Positions 8,373 to 16,047 of a stretch of 17,534 bases of DNA are shown piece after piece (position 1 is the stretch's first letter; every line of letters begins with the position of its first letter). Where the stretch lies: assembly GCA_016783225.1 (NCBI GenBank), contig JADHWZ010000017.1, forward strand, positions 1 to 17,534, written 5' to 3'. The notes below the pieces were generated by a model. The model made no database searches. It saw only the letters and a list, made by a program, of their open reading frames with translations, and had not been told where the DNA came from. The DNA is from Dehalococcoidia bacterium. GTDB taxonomy: Bacteria; Chloroflexota; Dehalococcoidia; GIF9; UBA5620. A program made the position numbers and the translations under genes.

Positions 8373-9341
8373 TCAGAGGTGGCGACCCGAGCACTCAAGA
8401 TATCTCTGGGATAGCTGAGCCAGGGACGGGAGCCCTTTTCTGGCGCCCATTTCATTGATGGCAAAGCCCGCCACTATGTCCCCCAGCAGTCCACATTCCT
8501 CGATTTCTTTCCCTTTGATAAAGCCAAAGAGGAAGCCAGCGGCAAAGGCATCTCCAGCACCGGTAGTTTCCAATTCAGCCTCTGGACCTTCTCTCTGTGG
8601 CTCAACTTCATATTCCATCTCTGTGTCACGGATATAGCCTGTAATGGCCCTAGCCCCATCCAGAATCACGCCTTGGCCCAGGGTTACGACAACAACCTGG
8701 CAACCCAGATTCAGGCATTCCCCGGCTCCCGCCCTGAAATCCTTGCCGGTAAGCTCTTCGATTTCTCCACGGTTCACAAAGACAATGTGAGACCTCACAA
8801 GTAATGGAGCCAGAGCTTCAAGCCGCTTGGTGGCATAGAGCATCCCAGGAGCCAGACTCACTTTGACTGAAGAACCTATGTTCTTCACCAAGTCCAGTTG
8901 CAGGTCAAACTGTGCATCATCGGCGAAGGATGAGAAATGAACCAGCTGGGCCCGGTTCAAGTAGGCCAGACTCACGTCTCGGGAACTGAGCAGGTTATTG
9001 GCCCCAGGAGAGACGTATAGCGCCCGCCTGCCTAACCTATCGCTGAAGCAAAGCGCTGACCCTGTCCCGACTCCCTGCTTGCTGATGACCTGGCTGGTAT
9101 CTACACCGACAGTCTCCAGATCTTTAACGAGTCCCTTCCCTTCCTCGTCCATGCCCACAGCTCCCACAAACCCTGTCTTGACACCGAGCTTGGCCAAGCC
9201 ATAAGTGGTATTGGCCGCTGACCCGCCCGGCAGTAACGCCGGACCTGTCACCAATTGTTCCCCATCAGCAATGACCTGATCCACCTGGAAAAGGTGATCC
9301 ATATTCATCGCGCCGAGGCCAACTATCTCCATCGCAGCCAC
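8373..9341 (-). CDS. PfkB-family (ribokinase-like) carbohydrate or nucleoside kinase
   Basis: The 322-residue protein has both PfkB signatures. The N-terminal glycine-rich one is LPGGSAANTTYGLAKLG (about 37-53). The C-terminal one is ETTGAGDAFAAG, with anion-hole residues and catalytic base Asp264. Members phosphorylate the hydroxyl of sugars or nucleosides with ATP in the cytosol; the substrate cannot be read from the sequence. The start is GTG 9341; an ATG three codons inside (9332) is an equal candidate, and neither has a strong ribosome binding site. It is the last gene of the long minus-strand operon, 9 bases after the HAD gene. Its placement with a phosphatase-like protein and a formyltransferase suggests a small metabolic module. 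Confidence 0.88.
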   Translation of the reverse strand: MAAMEIVGLGAMNMDHLFQVDQVIADGEQLVTGPALLPGGSAANTTYGLAKLGVKTGFVGAVGMDEEGKGLVKDLETVGVDTSQVISKQGVGTGSALCFSDRLGRRALYVSPGANNLLSSRDVSLAYLNRAQLVHFSSFADDAQFDLQLDLVKNIGSSVKVSLAPGMLYATKRLEALAPLLVRSHIVFVNRGEIEELTGKDFRAGAGECLNLGCQVVVVTLGQGVILDGARAITGYIRDTEMEYEVEPQREGPEAELETTGAGDAFAAGFLFGFIKGKEIEECGLLGDIVAGFAINEMGARKGLPSLAQLSQRYLECSGRHL

Positions 9342-9350
9342 GTGACAAAC

Positions 9351-10337
9351 TCAGCCTAACTTGGCCGCCTCTTCCCGGACAACACGGCGGACTCTCTTAT
9401 GTACTTCCAGAGGAGCAGCAATATCATCAATTCCAGCTAGCCAGTGGAAATAACCTCTCTCACCGGTCCCGCCCGCCTTTTCCTTGCCTTTGACCAGTTT
9501 CTGTACAGCCGAGCGTCCGCCTTTTCCCCAAGCTTCCAAAACCGGCCGCAGGTCATCGAGATGTGTCGATGCCAAGCCCACCGTAGAGTAGGGGAGCGCA
9601 TACTCGTTAGCATTGAAGGCAACTGCGAGCCCGCCGGCCTCTTCGACAGCCTGAAGCATCTTGAAGTCGGTAATACTGTCACCAACCACCACCCATTCAG
9701 GCAAAGGTTTATCCTGAGCTTCAGCAAAACGCCGTAAGGCTTCTACCTTGCGTTGCCCGCCCACAGGTTTAACCTGCTCCAAGAGCCGCCCCAAGTTAGT
9801 CTTCGGCAATTCCTTCCAGTAGAAACGGTCAAGGCTTTTCTTTATCCAGTCATCATCAATAGAGTCCGCAGTCGAAATCTCCTTCTCCATTCTTTCCAGA
9901 TAGCTGAAGTCTCCTTTACATAATGCTTGCGACATTTCATCCAGCGGGAAAGAGGTACAGGCGACATTTTGGGAAAACATGTTCAGCCTTCGTGTTATAT
10001 GCAAGGCATACTGCTCATAGCTAGTACTGATGCAGAACATCTCCCAATCTTGAGCGCTGAATCGGATGATGAGTTCAGCAGCCCCGTTAGTCAAAGTCGC
10101 CTTTCTTGCCAGCCTGCTGATATCTTCCTCCCTAATTTGGTGGTACACCAGAAACGGTGCGATGAGGGCCAGTGTGTCACCAGGTTCATAGTCTGGTCTG
10201 CCCTCCAGTGTCAATAAATCATCATAGCGACTAATGATCTCGAAAACCTTGCCTCCACCGGGGAAAAGCTTCATAAGCTCATAGGCATTATCCTGGGTAG
10301 CCAGCGGACCTTCAAGGTCAAAGCAGATTGCATTCAT
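9351..10337 (-). CDS. HAD-superfamily phosphatase-like protein with DxEGPL active-site motif
   Basis: This 328-residue HAD hydrolase begins MNAICFDLEGPLATQDNAYE. Asp7 would be the nucleophile, while the usual second aspartate is replaced by Glu9. Motif II is probably ISTS (103-106), motif III Lys197 in GGQRKVEAL, and motif IV GDSITDF with Asp220 and Asp224. A cap-like insertion lies between motifs I and II or II and III. The DxEGPL opening recalls archaeal HAD proteins annotated as predicted phosphatases or as EhaR; that relation is from memory. A phosphomonoesterase role is inferred and the substrate is unknown. The ATG overlaps the formyltransferase stop (ATGA), with AGGA a few bases upstream, so translation is probably coupled. 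The C-terminal 50 residues are rich in Lys and Arg. Confidence 0.75.
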   Translation of the reverse strand: MNAICFDLEGPLATQDNAYELMKLFPGGGKVFEIISRYDDLLTLEGRPDYEPGDTLALIAPFLVYHQIREEDISRLARKATLTNGAAELIIRFSAQDWEMFCISTSYEQYALHITRRLNMFSQNVACTSFPLDEMSQALCKGDFSYLERMEKEISTADSIDDDWIKKSLDRFYWKELPKTNLGRLLEQVKPVGGQRKVEALRRFAEAQDKPLPEWVVVGDSITDFKMLQAVEEAGGLAVAFNANEYALPYSTVGLASTHLDDLRPVLEAWGKGGRSAVQKLVKGKEKAGGTGERGYFHWLAGIDDIAAPLEVHKRVRRVVREEAAKLG

Positions 10338-11152
10338 TTCATTCCTGCCCTCTTCGCCACTTCACTGCTGAGGTCATATCCGGCTATCGGGTCTCCCTGG
10401 CTGTCAAGCACCCGGCCAGTTTCTATTCTGATCTCGCCTTTGCTGAAAGCTCTTAACGTTGACACAATGAGCGGAAACTCCCTGGCTAGACCATGCTGCC
10501 GGATAAGGCGGAACAGTGCGTTGGTCTCGCCCTGTTCCTTTTTCAAGTCAGCTACGGAAAATCCACCCGTTTCGCGCCAGTGTTCATCAAAAGCTTCGCC
10601 CGTGAGGGGGAAGGTACAATATGTTACCACTGGGCCTCTATCTAGCTCAGGAGTCACCAGATGCATCATCACCCCAGATATTTTGGCCCTGCTCTCCATT
10701 AGCGCCCAAGTTACCTCTTCCCAAGTACCCTTGGGGCCATCAGGAGCCGCCGGATGAAGATTAATGATATCATATTTGAGGCACATCTCCCTACCAAGGA
10801 TAAGCATGTAGCCGGCGAGCACGCAGATGTCCGGCGCAAAACCTTGAAGGCTCCTCATAATCTCTCTGTCATATTCCAAGCGCCATGCAGGTAATGCTTC
10901 ATCTTGTGCTTTAGCGGCTATGTCCTGCGTGGCTTTAAATCTCCTGGAGGAAAGACAAATCAGCGGAATATGGTAGCTATGAACTAGCTCAAAGAACAGG
11001 TCGCTTTCTTCCGATTCGCCTGGCTCTCGATTGCTGAAGACAAAAACAATGCTACCCTCGATATCACCACTTTGAATTCTGTCCCACACTACCTGCAAAA
11101 GCTGTCTAGCTGCTTCATCCCTGCCGGTGGAAAACCAACCGATAGCCAACAA
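10334..11152 (-). CDS. PurN-like formyltransferase of unknown substrate
   Basis: The central part (about 35-180) resembles phosphoribosylglycinamide formyltransferase. A Rossmann-like half is followed by INLHPAAPDGPKG and VTPELDRGPVV. Asn131, His133 and Asp171 match the catalytic Asn-His-Asp of PurN, with identical spacing (2 and 38 residues). Such enzymes transfer the formyl group of 10-formyltetrahydrofolate to an amine. The protein is longer than PurN (272 against about 210 residues) because of a C-terminal extension, has a WEEV stretch after the HP motif, and is not in a purine operon. Another amine acceptor is therefore plausible, and GART activity is possible but unproven. The TTG start at 11152 is supported by AGGAGA at 11165-11160, which overlaps the stop of the PHP gene. 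Confidence 0.75.
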   Translation of the reverse strand: MLAIGWFSTGRDEAARQLLQVVWDRIQSGDIEGSIVFVFSNREPGESEESDLFFELVHSYHIPLICLSSRRFKATQDIAAKAQDEALPAWRLEYDREIMRSLQGFAPDICVLAGYMLILGREMCLKYDIINLHPAAPDGPKGTWEEVTWALMESRAKISGVMMHLVTPELDRGPVVTYCTFPLTGEAFDEHWRETGGFSVADLKKEQGETNALFRLIRQHGLAREFPLIVSTLRAFSKGEIRIETGRVLDSQGDPIAGYDLSSEVAKRAGMK

Positions 11153-11163
11153 CGAGGTTTCTC

Positions 11164-11811
11164 CTACAATGAATGTCTCTTCAATTTAGCCCAAGTACTG
11201 GCGAAGTGAACCAATGGATTTGATCTGCGCCCAAGAATCCTTCCTCTGGCCAAGGAAGCCAGAAACCCATCCCTGCCGTCGAATTCGGGCATTTCGACGT
11301 AGGCCCTGCCAATCTCAGAGGCCGTGTGAGCATCGCTCCCAGCGCTGGCAAGCTTCCCATAGTTGTGAGCCAGTCGCCAAGCCTTAGCTGAGTTACCCGG
11401 GGAAAGACTCCGCGAATTGAAAACCTCGATAATATCAACCTGTGGCATGATGGTCTCGAACACTCGATTCTTGAAGGCTGACAGCCGCACCCTATCAAAA
11501 GGGTGAGGAATACATACCAGCCCACTCTGAGCCTTAATCTGAGCTATAGCCTCCTCAACAGGCAATTCGCTGGGGACCTCTTGGCTAAGAAACATTCCCA
11601 TCACCTCACCAGATGGAGTCATGATCTCCTCAGCAACAATAACTAGGAAAGGAGCCATTTCCTTCAACCGCAAGGCTCCAGCAATGGTCCCGTGGTCGGC
11701 TATAGCAAGACAGTCGATACCAACTTCAAGGCATTGCGCGACTACCTGCTCCAGGGTCGTCAGGCAATCCTTGGAATAGTTGGTGTGAACATGGAGATCA
11801 GCCTTCACCAA
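11164..11811 (-). CDS. PHP-domain metal-dependent phosphoesterase
   Basis: The 215-residue PHP domain has the full set of metal ligands (numbering from TTG 11811): ADLHVHT (Asp5, His7, His9), ADHGT (Asp39, His40), VAEE (Glu61/62), IPHP (His103) and GSDAH (Asp160, His162). Family members include histidinol phosphatase, polymerase-associated PHP domains and YciV/RNase AM-type 5'-3' nucleases. This short single-domain form resembles the last group, but substrate is not assigned. The frame is open up to 11895, but that would overlap efp by 80 bases with sequence unlike the family. TTG 11811 (or GTG 11808), just after the efp stop and 11-14 bases after AGAGGA (11828-11823), fits better. The downstream formyltransferase starts 11 bases after its stop. 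Confidence 0.85.
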   Translation of the reverse strand: MVKADLHVHTNYSKDCLTTLEQVVAQCLEVGIDCLAIADHGTIAGALRLKEMAPFLVIVAEEIMTPSGEVMGMFLSQEVPSELPVEEAIAQIKAQSGLVCIPHPFDRVRLSAFKNRVFETIMPQVDIIEVFNSRSLSPGNSAKAWRLAHNYGKLASAGSDAHTASEIGRAYVEMPEFDGRDGFLASLARGRILGRRSNPLVHFASTWAKLKRHSL

Positions 11812-11815
11812 GAAT

Positions 11816-12376
11816 TCAGCCTGTCCTCTCAAGATACTCTCCGGTCCGAGTATCCACCTTGATGACGTCGCCGGTATTGATAAAAAAGGGAACATGGACA
11901 GTGATACCTGTCTCCAGTATGGCTGGTTTGCTGCCAGCGCTAGCGGTATCTCCCTTGAAACCCGGGCCTGTCTCGGTAACTTGAAGCTCCACCGAAACAG
12001 GCAGCTCTATCCCTATGGTCTCACCTCTGTGGGTTACCATTTCCAGGTTCTGCCCATCTTTCAAATACCTCAGAGCCTCGCCAACCATAGCTTTGTCAAG
12101 CGGCGTCTGCTCGAAAGTCTCAGTGTCCATGAAATAGTAGAGCCCGCCGTCATTATAGAGATACTGCACCGGACGGCGTTCGAGAAAGGCACGACTGAAC
12201 TTCTGGCTGGCCTGAAAGACGCGTTCGGTGGTATGACCGGCACGCACATCACGAAGTTTCAGTCGAACTTGGGCCGCGCCTCGTGCAATCTTAATATGCT
12301 GGTAATCAAGAACTTGATACAGTTGCCCTTCCACGTCGATGGTGATTCCCTTCTTCAACTCTCCGGCATCAATCAT
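11816..12376 (-). CDS. efp: Elongation factor P
   Basis: EF-P binds between the P and E sites and rescues ribosomes stalled on proline runs. The 186 residues form the usual KOW-like domain (1-62) and two OB domains. The third carries the family signature region near ETGPGFKGDTASAGSKPA (about 135-152) and ends in TGDVIKVDTRTGEYLERTG. The loop that reaches the peptidyl-transferase centre reads IKIARGAAQ, placing Arg32 at the position modified in other EF-Ps (lysine in E. coli and Bacillus, rhamnosylated arginine in the EarP group). The neighbouring asparagine of EarP-type loops is missing. Start ATG 12376 is preceded by GGAGGTAG overlapping the pepP stop. The order aroQ-pepP-efp is common in bacteria. 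Confidence 0.96.
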   Translation of the reverse strand: MIDAGELKKGITIDVEGQLYQVLDYQHIKIARGAAQVRLKLRDVRAGHTTERVFQASQKFSRAFLERRPVQYLYNDGGLYYFMDTETFEQTPLDKAMVGEALRYLKDGQNLEMVTHRGETIGIELPVSVELQVTETGPGFKGDTASAGSKPAILETGITVHVPFFINTGDVIKVDTRTGEYLERTG

Positions 12377-12393
12377 GGGACAACTACCTCCTG

Positions 12394-13467
12394 CTAGATA
12401 TTCGCTGTTTTCTCCGCCCTGGTGAGAACTTTGACCTTACGGTTCTCCATTGCTACCGTGTCCTCGATTCTAACTCCACCCCAGCCAGGAACATAAACTC
12501 CAGGCTCGACCGTGAAAACCATTCCGTCAACTAGCTCATCTGACGAACTGGGACCAAGCCGTGGCGATTCATGTGCCTGTAGACCAACCCCATGTCCCAA
12601 ACCATGACCAAAGACTTGGCTGTAGCCTGCCTCATCGACAACCATTCGAGCCAATCGGTCTGCCTCGTCGCCGCTCATGCCAGCCCTAATCGTAGCCAAA
12701 GCGGTTAGTTGTGCGCCCAAAACAATATTATAAACCTTCGAAAAGGTCTCGTCTTGTTCGCCCAAACAGAAAGTGCGGCTCAGATCGCTGCAGTAGCCAC
12801 TCACCCGTGCTCCCAAATCAACCACCACAGGCTCGCCCTTTGAGATAGCTCGTTCGGAGGGTCTGCCATGAGGCAATGCCGAGTTAGGGCCCGAACTCAC
12901 CATAATGTCAAAAGGCATCGGGGCACTGCCTTTTTCCCGCAGACATCTCTCCAGTTCCCAAGCCAGTTCCCTCTCGGTTATTCCAGGACGGATTATCGAC
13001 CTAGCATAGTCAAGAGCAGTGTCGGCAAGTTTCACCGCCTCAATAATAGATTCCAGCTCTTCCGGCTCTTTTACTGCGCGAAGAGATTCCACTAGACGGG
13101 TGGTCGGGACAAGCTGGAGTTCGTGCTGGCTATCGGTTATAGCTTTACATAGCTGCTGGTGAGTGGCAAAAGGAACCTGGTCAGCTTCAAAGCCTGCTTT
13201 CCTGAACCCCAGATCTAAGAGCAATTTCGGTAGCCAATTCGCCACATCACCTTTGACGTGAATTACCTCGAAATCCTCCGTCTCTCTTTTGGCCTGTTCG
13301 ACATAGCGGAAGTCGACTGCCAGAAAAGCGTTAGCCGCCGAAACGAGCACCCAACCCGATGAGCCAGTGAATCCAGAAAGGTAGCGACGGTTTTCGGGCT
13401 GAGAAACTAGCAGCGCGTCAAGTCCCTGGAGTATCAGACTCCGCCGCAGCTTCTCCAGCCGGCTCAC
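12394..13467 (-). CDS. pepP: Xaa-Pro aminopeptidase / M24B metallopeptidase
   Basis: The protein has a creatinase-type N-terminal domain (about 1-125) and a C-terminal pita-bread M24 catalytic domain. The five metal ligands are all present (numbering from GTG 13467): Asp217 (VVVDLGA), Asp228 (CSDLSRTF), His292 (GHGLGHGVG), Glu321 (VEPGVY) and Glu335 (VRIEDT). It releases the N-terminal residue before proline or splits Xaa-Pro dipeptides; pepP and pepQ cannot be told apart here. The frame extends back to 13530, but those 21 residues are unlike the family and overlap aroQ. GTG 13467 overlaps the aroQ stop as GTGA and gives VSRLEKLRRSLILQGLDALL, a typical start for these enzymes, with 357 residues. 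The gene lies directly before efp; both proteins deal with proline-rich peptides. Confidence 0.93.
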   Translation of the reverse strand: MSRLEKLRRSLILQGLDALLVSQPENRRYLSGFTGSSGWVLVSAANAFLAVDFRYVEQAKRETEDFEVIHVKGDVANWLPKLLLDLGFRKAGFEADQVPFATHQQLCKAITDSQHELQLVPTTRLVESLRAVKEPEELESIIEAVKLADTALDYARSIIRPGITERELAWELERCLREKGSAPMPFDIMVSSGPNSALPHGRPSERAISKGEPVVVDLGARVSGYCSDLSRTFCLGEQDETFSKVYNIVLGAQLTALATIRAGMSGDEADRLARMVVDEAGYSQVFGHGLGHGVGLQAHESPRLGPSSSDELVDGMVFTVEPGVYVPGWGGVRIEDTVAMENRKVKVLTRAEKTANI

Positions 13468-13910
13468 TCCGAGATGTCTCCCTTCAATTCGCCGACCAGA
13501 GTACGCAACGCCGCAACGTATCCTCGCCAACCCAATCCACTAATCTGGCCTTTTGCAATAGGAGCTGTCACGGACTCCACTCGCCAGCCTTCACGAGCGT
13601 AAATGTTGGATAGATGAACCTCAATAAAAGGCAATCCGCTGTCAGCTAAAGCATCCCGCAAAGAGAAGCTATAATGAGTAAGCGCCCCGGGATTGATGAC
13701 TATGCCATCAGAGTCAGATGAATGCGCTTGGATGAAGTCGATAAGCTTTCCTTCACTATTGGACTGAAACGTGAGAACATCTACACCCAAGCTTTCACCT
13801 TGTTTCTTAAGCATGGCATCAAGCTCTGACAGCGTTTTGCTGCCGTAGGTACTCTTGCTCCTCTTGCCTAGCATATTGAGATTAGGTCCGTTGATAGCCA
13901 AGATCTTCAC
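13464..13910 (-). CDS. aroQ: Type II 3-dehydroquinate dehydratase
   Basis: AroQ performs the third step of the shikimate pathway, dehydrating 3-dehydroquinate to 3-dehydroshikimate. The 148-residue length and motifs fit: NGPNLNMLG (7-15), Arg17 and the catalytic Tyr22 on the flexible lid, QSNSEG (49-54), INPGALTHYS (72-81), and EVHLSNIYAREGWR with the catalytic His99. The lid sequence KRSKSTYG departs from the common TREPxxYG, but the reactive Arg and Tyr are kept. The start is GTG 13910, overlapping the topA stop as GTGA; its own stop overlaps the pepP start in the same way. Other shikimate genes are not in the window. Confidence 0.96.
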   Translation of the reverse strand: MKILAINGPNLNMLGKRSKSTYGSKTLSELDAMLKKQGESLGVDVLTFQSNSEGKLIDFIQAHSSDSDGIVINPGALTHYSFSLRDALADSGLPFIEVHLSNIYAREGWRVESVTAPIAKGQISGLGWRGYVAALRTLVGELKGDISE

Positions 13911-16045
13911 ACTGCTGCCTCCGCTTTCTCTAACTCAGCCAGGTTGCCTTTGTACTCACAGGCTGTGCACCTTACCCAGCCATCTCGATACATGATAAGG
14001 AGTTTGCCACACTGCGGACACGGCTGGCCAATGGGCTTCCGATTAGTAGCGAACTTACAGGCTGGATAACGGTTACAGCCATAAAAGCGCCGCTTCTTCT
14101 TGCTTATTCTCTCCACCAGTTCCCCTTCGCCACAGTCGGGGCAAGCAACACCGATTTTGACCAGAAAGGGCATTGTCCTCTTGCACTCTGGATAGCCACT
14201 GCAAGCCAGAAACTTGCCATAGCGACCTGTCTTTATTACCACGGGACGACCGCAATCAGGACAGGTTTCTTCCGTCATCCTGACGATTCTGACTTTCTCT
14301 ATTGTCTCAGAGGCTACGCGCAGTAGCTCATCGAACGGGGTGTAGAAACGTCTTAGAACTGACACCCATTCTTTCTTGCCCTGAGCGATCTCATCGAGTT
14401 CTTTCTCCAGGCGGGCAGTAAAACCCAGGTCAACGATCCTGGGGAAGTGTTGGGTTAAGAGGTCATTGACGACAATCCCCACGGTGTCTGGATAGAGCTT
14501 GGCACCCTCTTTCAGCACATACCCTCTCTCCTGAATAGTGGATAGAATCGGGGCATAGGTGCTGGGGCGTCCGATTCCCTTTTGCTCCAATGCCTTTATT
14601 AATGTAGCCTCGGTATAGCGAGATGGAGGTTGAGTGAAGTGCTGTTCTGAAAGGAGCTCCAGCAGCACCAATCCATCACCCGTTTCCAGTTGAGGAAGAT
14701 GAGCAGCCTTGTCATCTTCGTCCTCATTTTCGTCCTTTCCCTCACTGTAGAGAGACATGAAACCTGGGAACTTGACCGAAGAGCTGGTTGCTCTCAGTAG
14801 ATACTCGTTTTGGGATTCTGCGCATTTCGCTTCTATTTCTACAGTCACAGTATCAACCAGCGCCGCAGCCATCTGGCTCGCTACCATTCGTTTCCAGATG
14901 AGTGCATAAAGCCTGTTCTGCTCTGGTCGGAGGTAGGGATGGAGTTGGTCCGGCTCCCGATGAATCCTGGTCGGCCGAATAGCTTCATGAGCCCCTTGCG
15001 CCCACTTGCCCTTTTTCGCAAAAAAACGTGGCTGGACAGGTAGGAACTGACTACCGTATTTACTAGCAATGAAATCTCTGGCTTCGGCTAAAGCACCGGC
15101 CGCCACGTGAGTAGAATCGGTACGCATATAGGTAATAAGCCCCACCGAGCCTTCCTCACCAATGGAAATGCCTTCATAAAGCTGCTGGGCAATAGCCATA
15201 GTCCGTTTGGCTGTGAAACGCAGCTTGCGCCAGGCTTCCTGCTGCAGAGTGCTGGTAATGAATGGCGGCGCGGGCTGACGAGGTATCTCCTTAGGCTGCA
15301 CTGATCTGACCGCATAATCTGCATTGCTTAGTTCACCTTTGAGTCTCTCGGCTTCATCTTCGCTAGGTATCTCCAATTTGATCCCGTCGCTCAGGCCTAT
15401 AAACAGCGCCCGGAAACCGGTTTTCTGAACTCTGGGCAACCTCTTGGTCAGTTCAGCTTCAATGGTCCAGTACTCCACGGGAACGAAATTCTGGATATCT
15501 CGCTCCCGGTCAACGACAATCCTTACCGCAGCCGACTGAACCCTGCCAGCCGAAAGCCCTCTCTGCACCTTGCGCCATAATAACGGACTCAGTTTGTAGC
15601 CAACCAGCCTATCTAGTAGACGGCGTGCCTGTTGCGCATCGACCAGGTTCATGTCAATAGAACGAGGATCCCGAAAAGCCTGTTCCACGGCCTCTTTGGT
15701 TATCTCATGAAAGACAACACGGCGGATAGGCACCTTGTCTTTGCTCAGTTTGGCTGCCTCAGCCAGATGCCAGGAAATCGCTTCCCCCTCCCGGTCGGGG
15801 TCAGTAGCCAGATAAATCGCCGAGGCGCCATTAGCCAATTGCTTCAGCTCACGAATTGTCCCTTTTCTCTGAGGAATGACGACATACTGGGGAGCGAAGT
15901 TATTGGCTATGTCTATGCCTAATTCTTTTTTGGGCAGATCGCGTACATGTCCCAAAGACGCCTTAATAACGTAATCGGCACCCAAGATCTTGCCTATTGT
16001 TCTCGCCTTGGCCGGAGACTCAACGACGACTAGTTTCGTTGCCAT
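13907..16045 (-). CDS. topA: DNA topoisomerase I (type IA)
   Basis: TopA relaxes negative supercoils by single-strand cleavage through a 5'-phosphotyrosine. The 712-residue protein has the N-terminal TOPRIM domain (VVESPAKARTIGKILG, Glu9; DPDREGE with Asp82, Asp84, Glu86), the gate domains with Tyr306 in GLITYMRTDS as nucleophile, and three C-terminal four-cysteine zinc ribbons: Cys595/598/615/621, Cys635/638/657/663 and Cys676/679/693/696. An acidic run, EGKDENEDEDDK, lies in the middle of the protein and is probably a surface loop. The ATG is 2 bases after the dprA stop, with AGGTGA upstream overlapping the dprA end. The dprA-topA pair is a common arrangement. Confidence 0.98.
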   Translation of the reverse strand: MATKLVVVESPAKARTIGKILGADYVIKASLGHVRDLPKKELGIDIANNFAPQYVVIPQRKGTIRELKQLANGASAIYLATDPDREGEAISWHLAEAAKLSKDKVPIRRVVFHEITKEAVEQAFRDPRSIDMNLVDAQQARRLLDRLVGYKLSPLLWRKVQRGLSAGRVQSAAVRIVVDRERDIQNFVPVEYWTIEAELTKRLPRVQKTGFRALFIGLSDGIKLEIPSEDEAERLKGELSNADYAVRSVQPKEIPRQPAPPFITSTLQQEAWRKLRFTAKRTMAIAQQLYEGISIGEEGSVGLITYMRTDSTHVAAGALAEARDFIASKYGSQFLPVQPRFFAKKGKWAQGAHEAIRPTRIHREPDQLHPYLRPEQNRLYALIWKRMVASQMAAALVDTVTVEIEAKCAESQNEYLLRATSSSVKFPGFMSLYSEGKDENEDEDDKAAHLPQLETGDGLVLLELLSEQHFTQPPSRYTEATLIKALEQKGIGRPSTYAPILSTIQERGYVLKEGAKLYPDTVGIVVNDLLTQHFPRIVDLGFTARLEKELDEIAQGKKEWVSVLRRFYTPFDELLRVASETIEKVRIVRMTEETCPDCGRPVVIKTGRYGKFLACSGYPECKRTMPFLVKIGVACPDCGEGELVERISKKKRRFYGCNRYPACKFATNRKPIGQPCPQCGKLLIMYRDGWVRCTACEYKGNLAELEKAEAAV

Positions 16046-16047
16046 GA

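Noticed and set aside
11812..11895. Extension of the PHP protein to an ATG inside efp
   Set aside because: The added residues are antiparallel in sense to nothing known in the family and overlap efp by 80 bases; TTG 11811 or GTG 11808 directly before ADLHVHT fits both the family and the gene spacing.
13468..13530. Upstream start of the Xaa-Pro aminopeptidase inside aroQ
   Set aside because: The 21 extra residues are unlike the family, while GTG 13467 forms a GTGA overlap like the other junctions of this operon.
14700..14750. Acidic EDE-rich run in topA as a sign of frameshift or insertion
   Set aside because: The frame stays open and normal TopA sequence follows, so it is most likely a surface loop.
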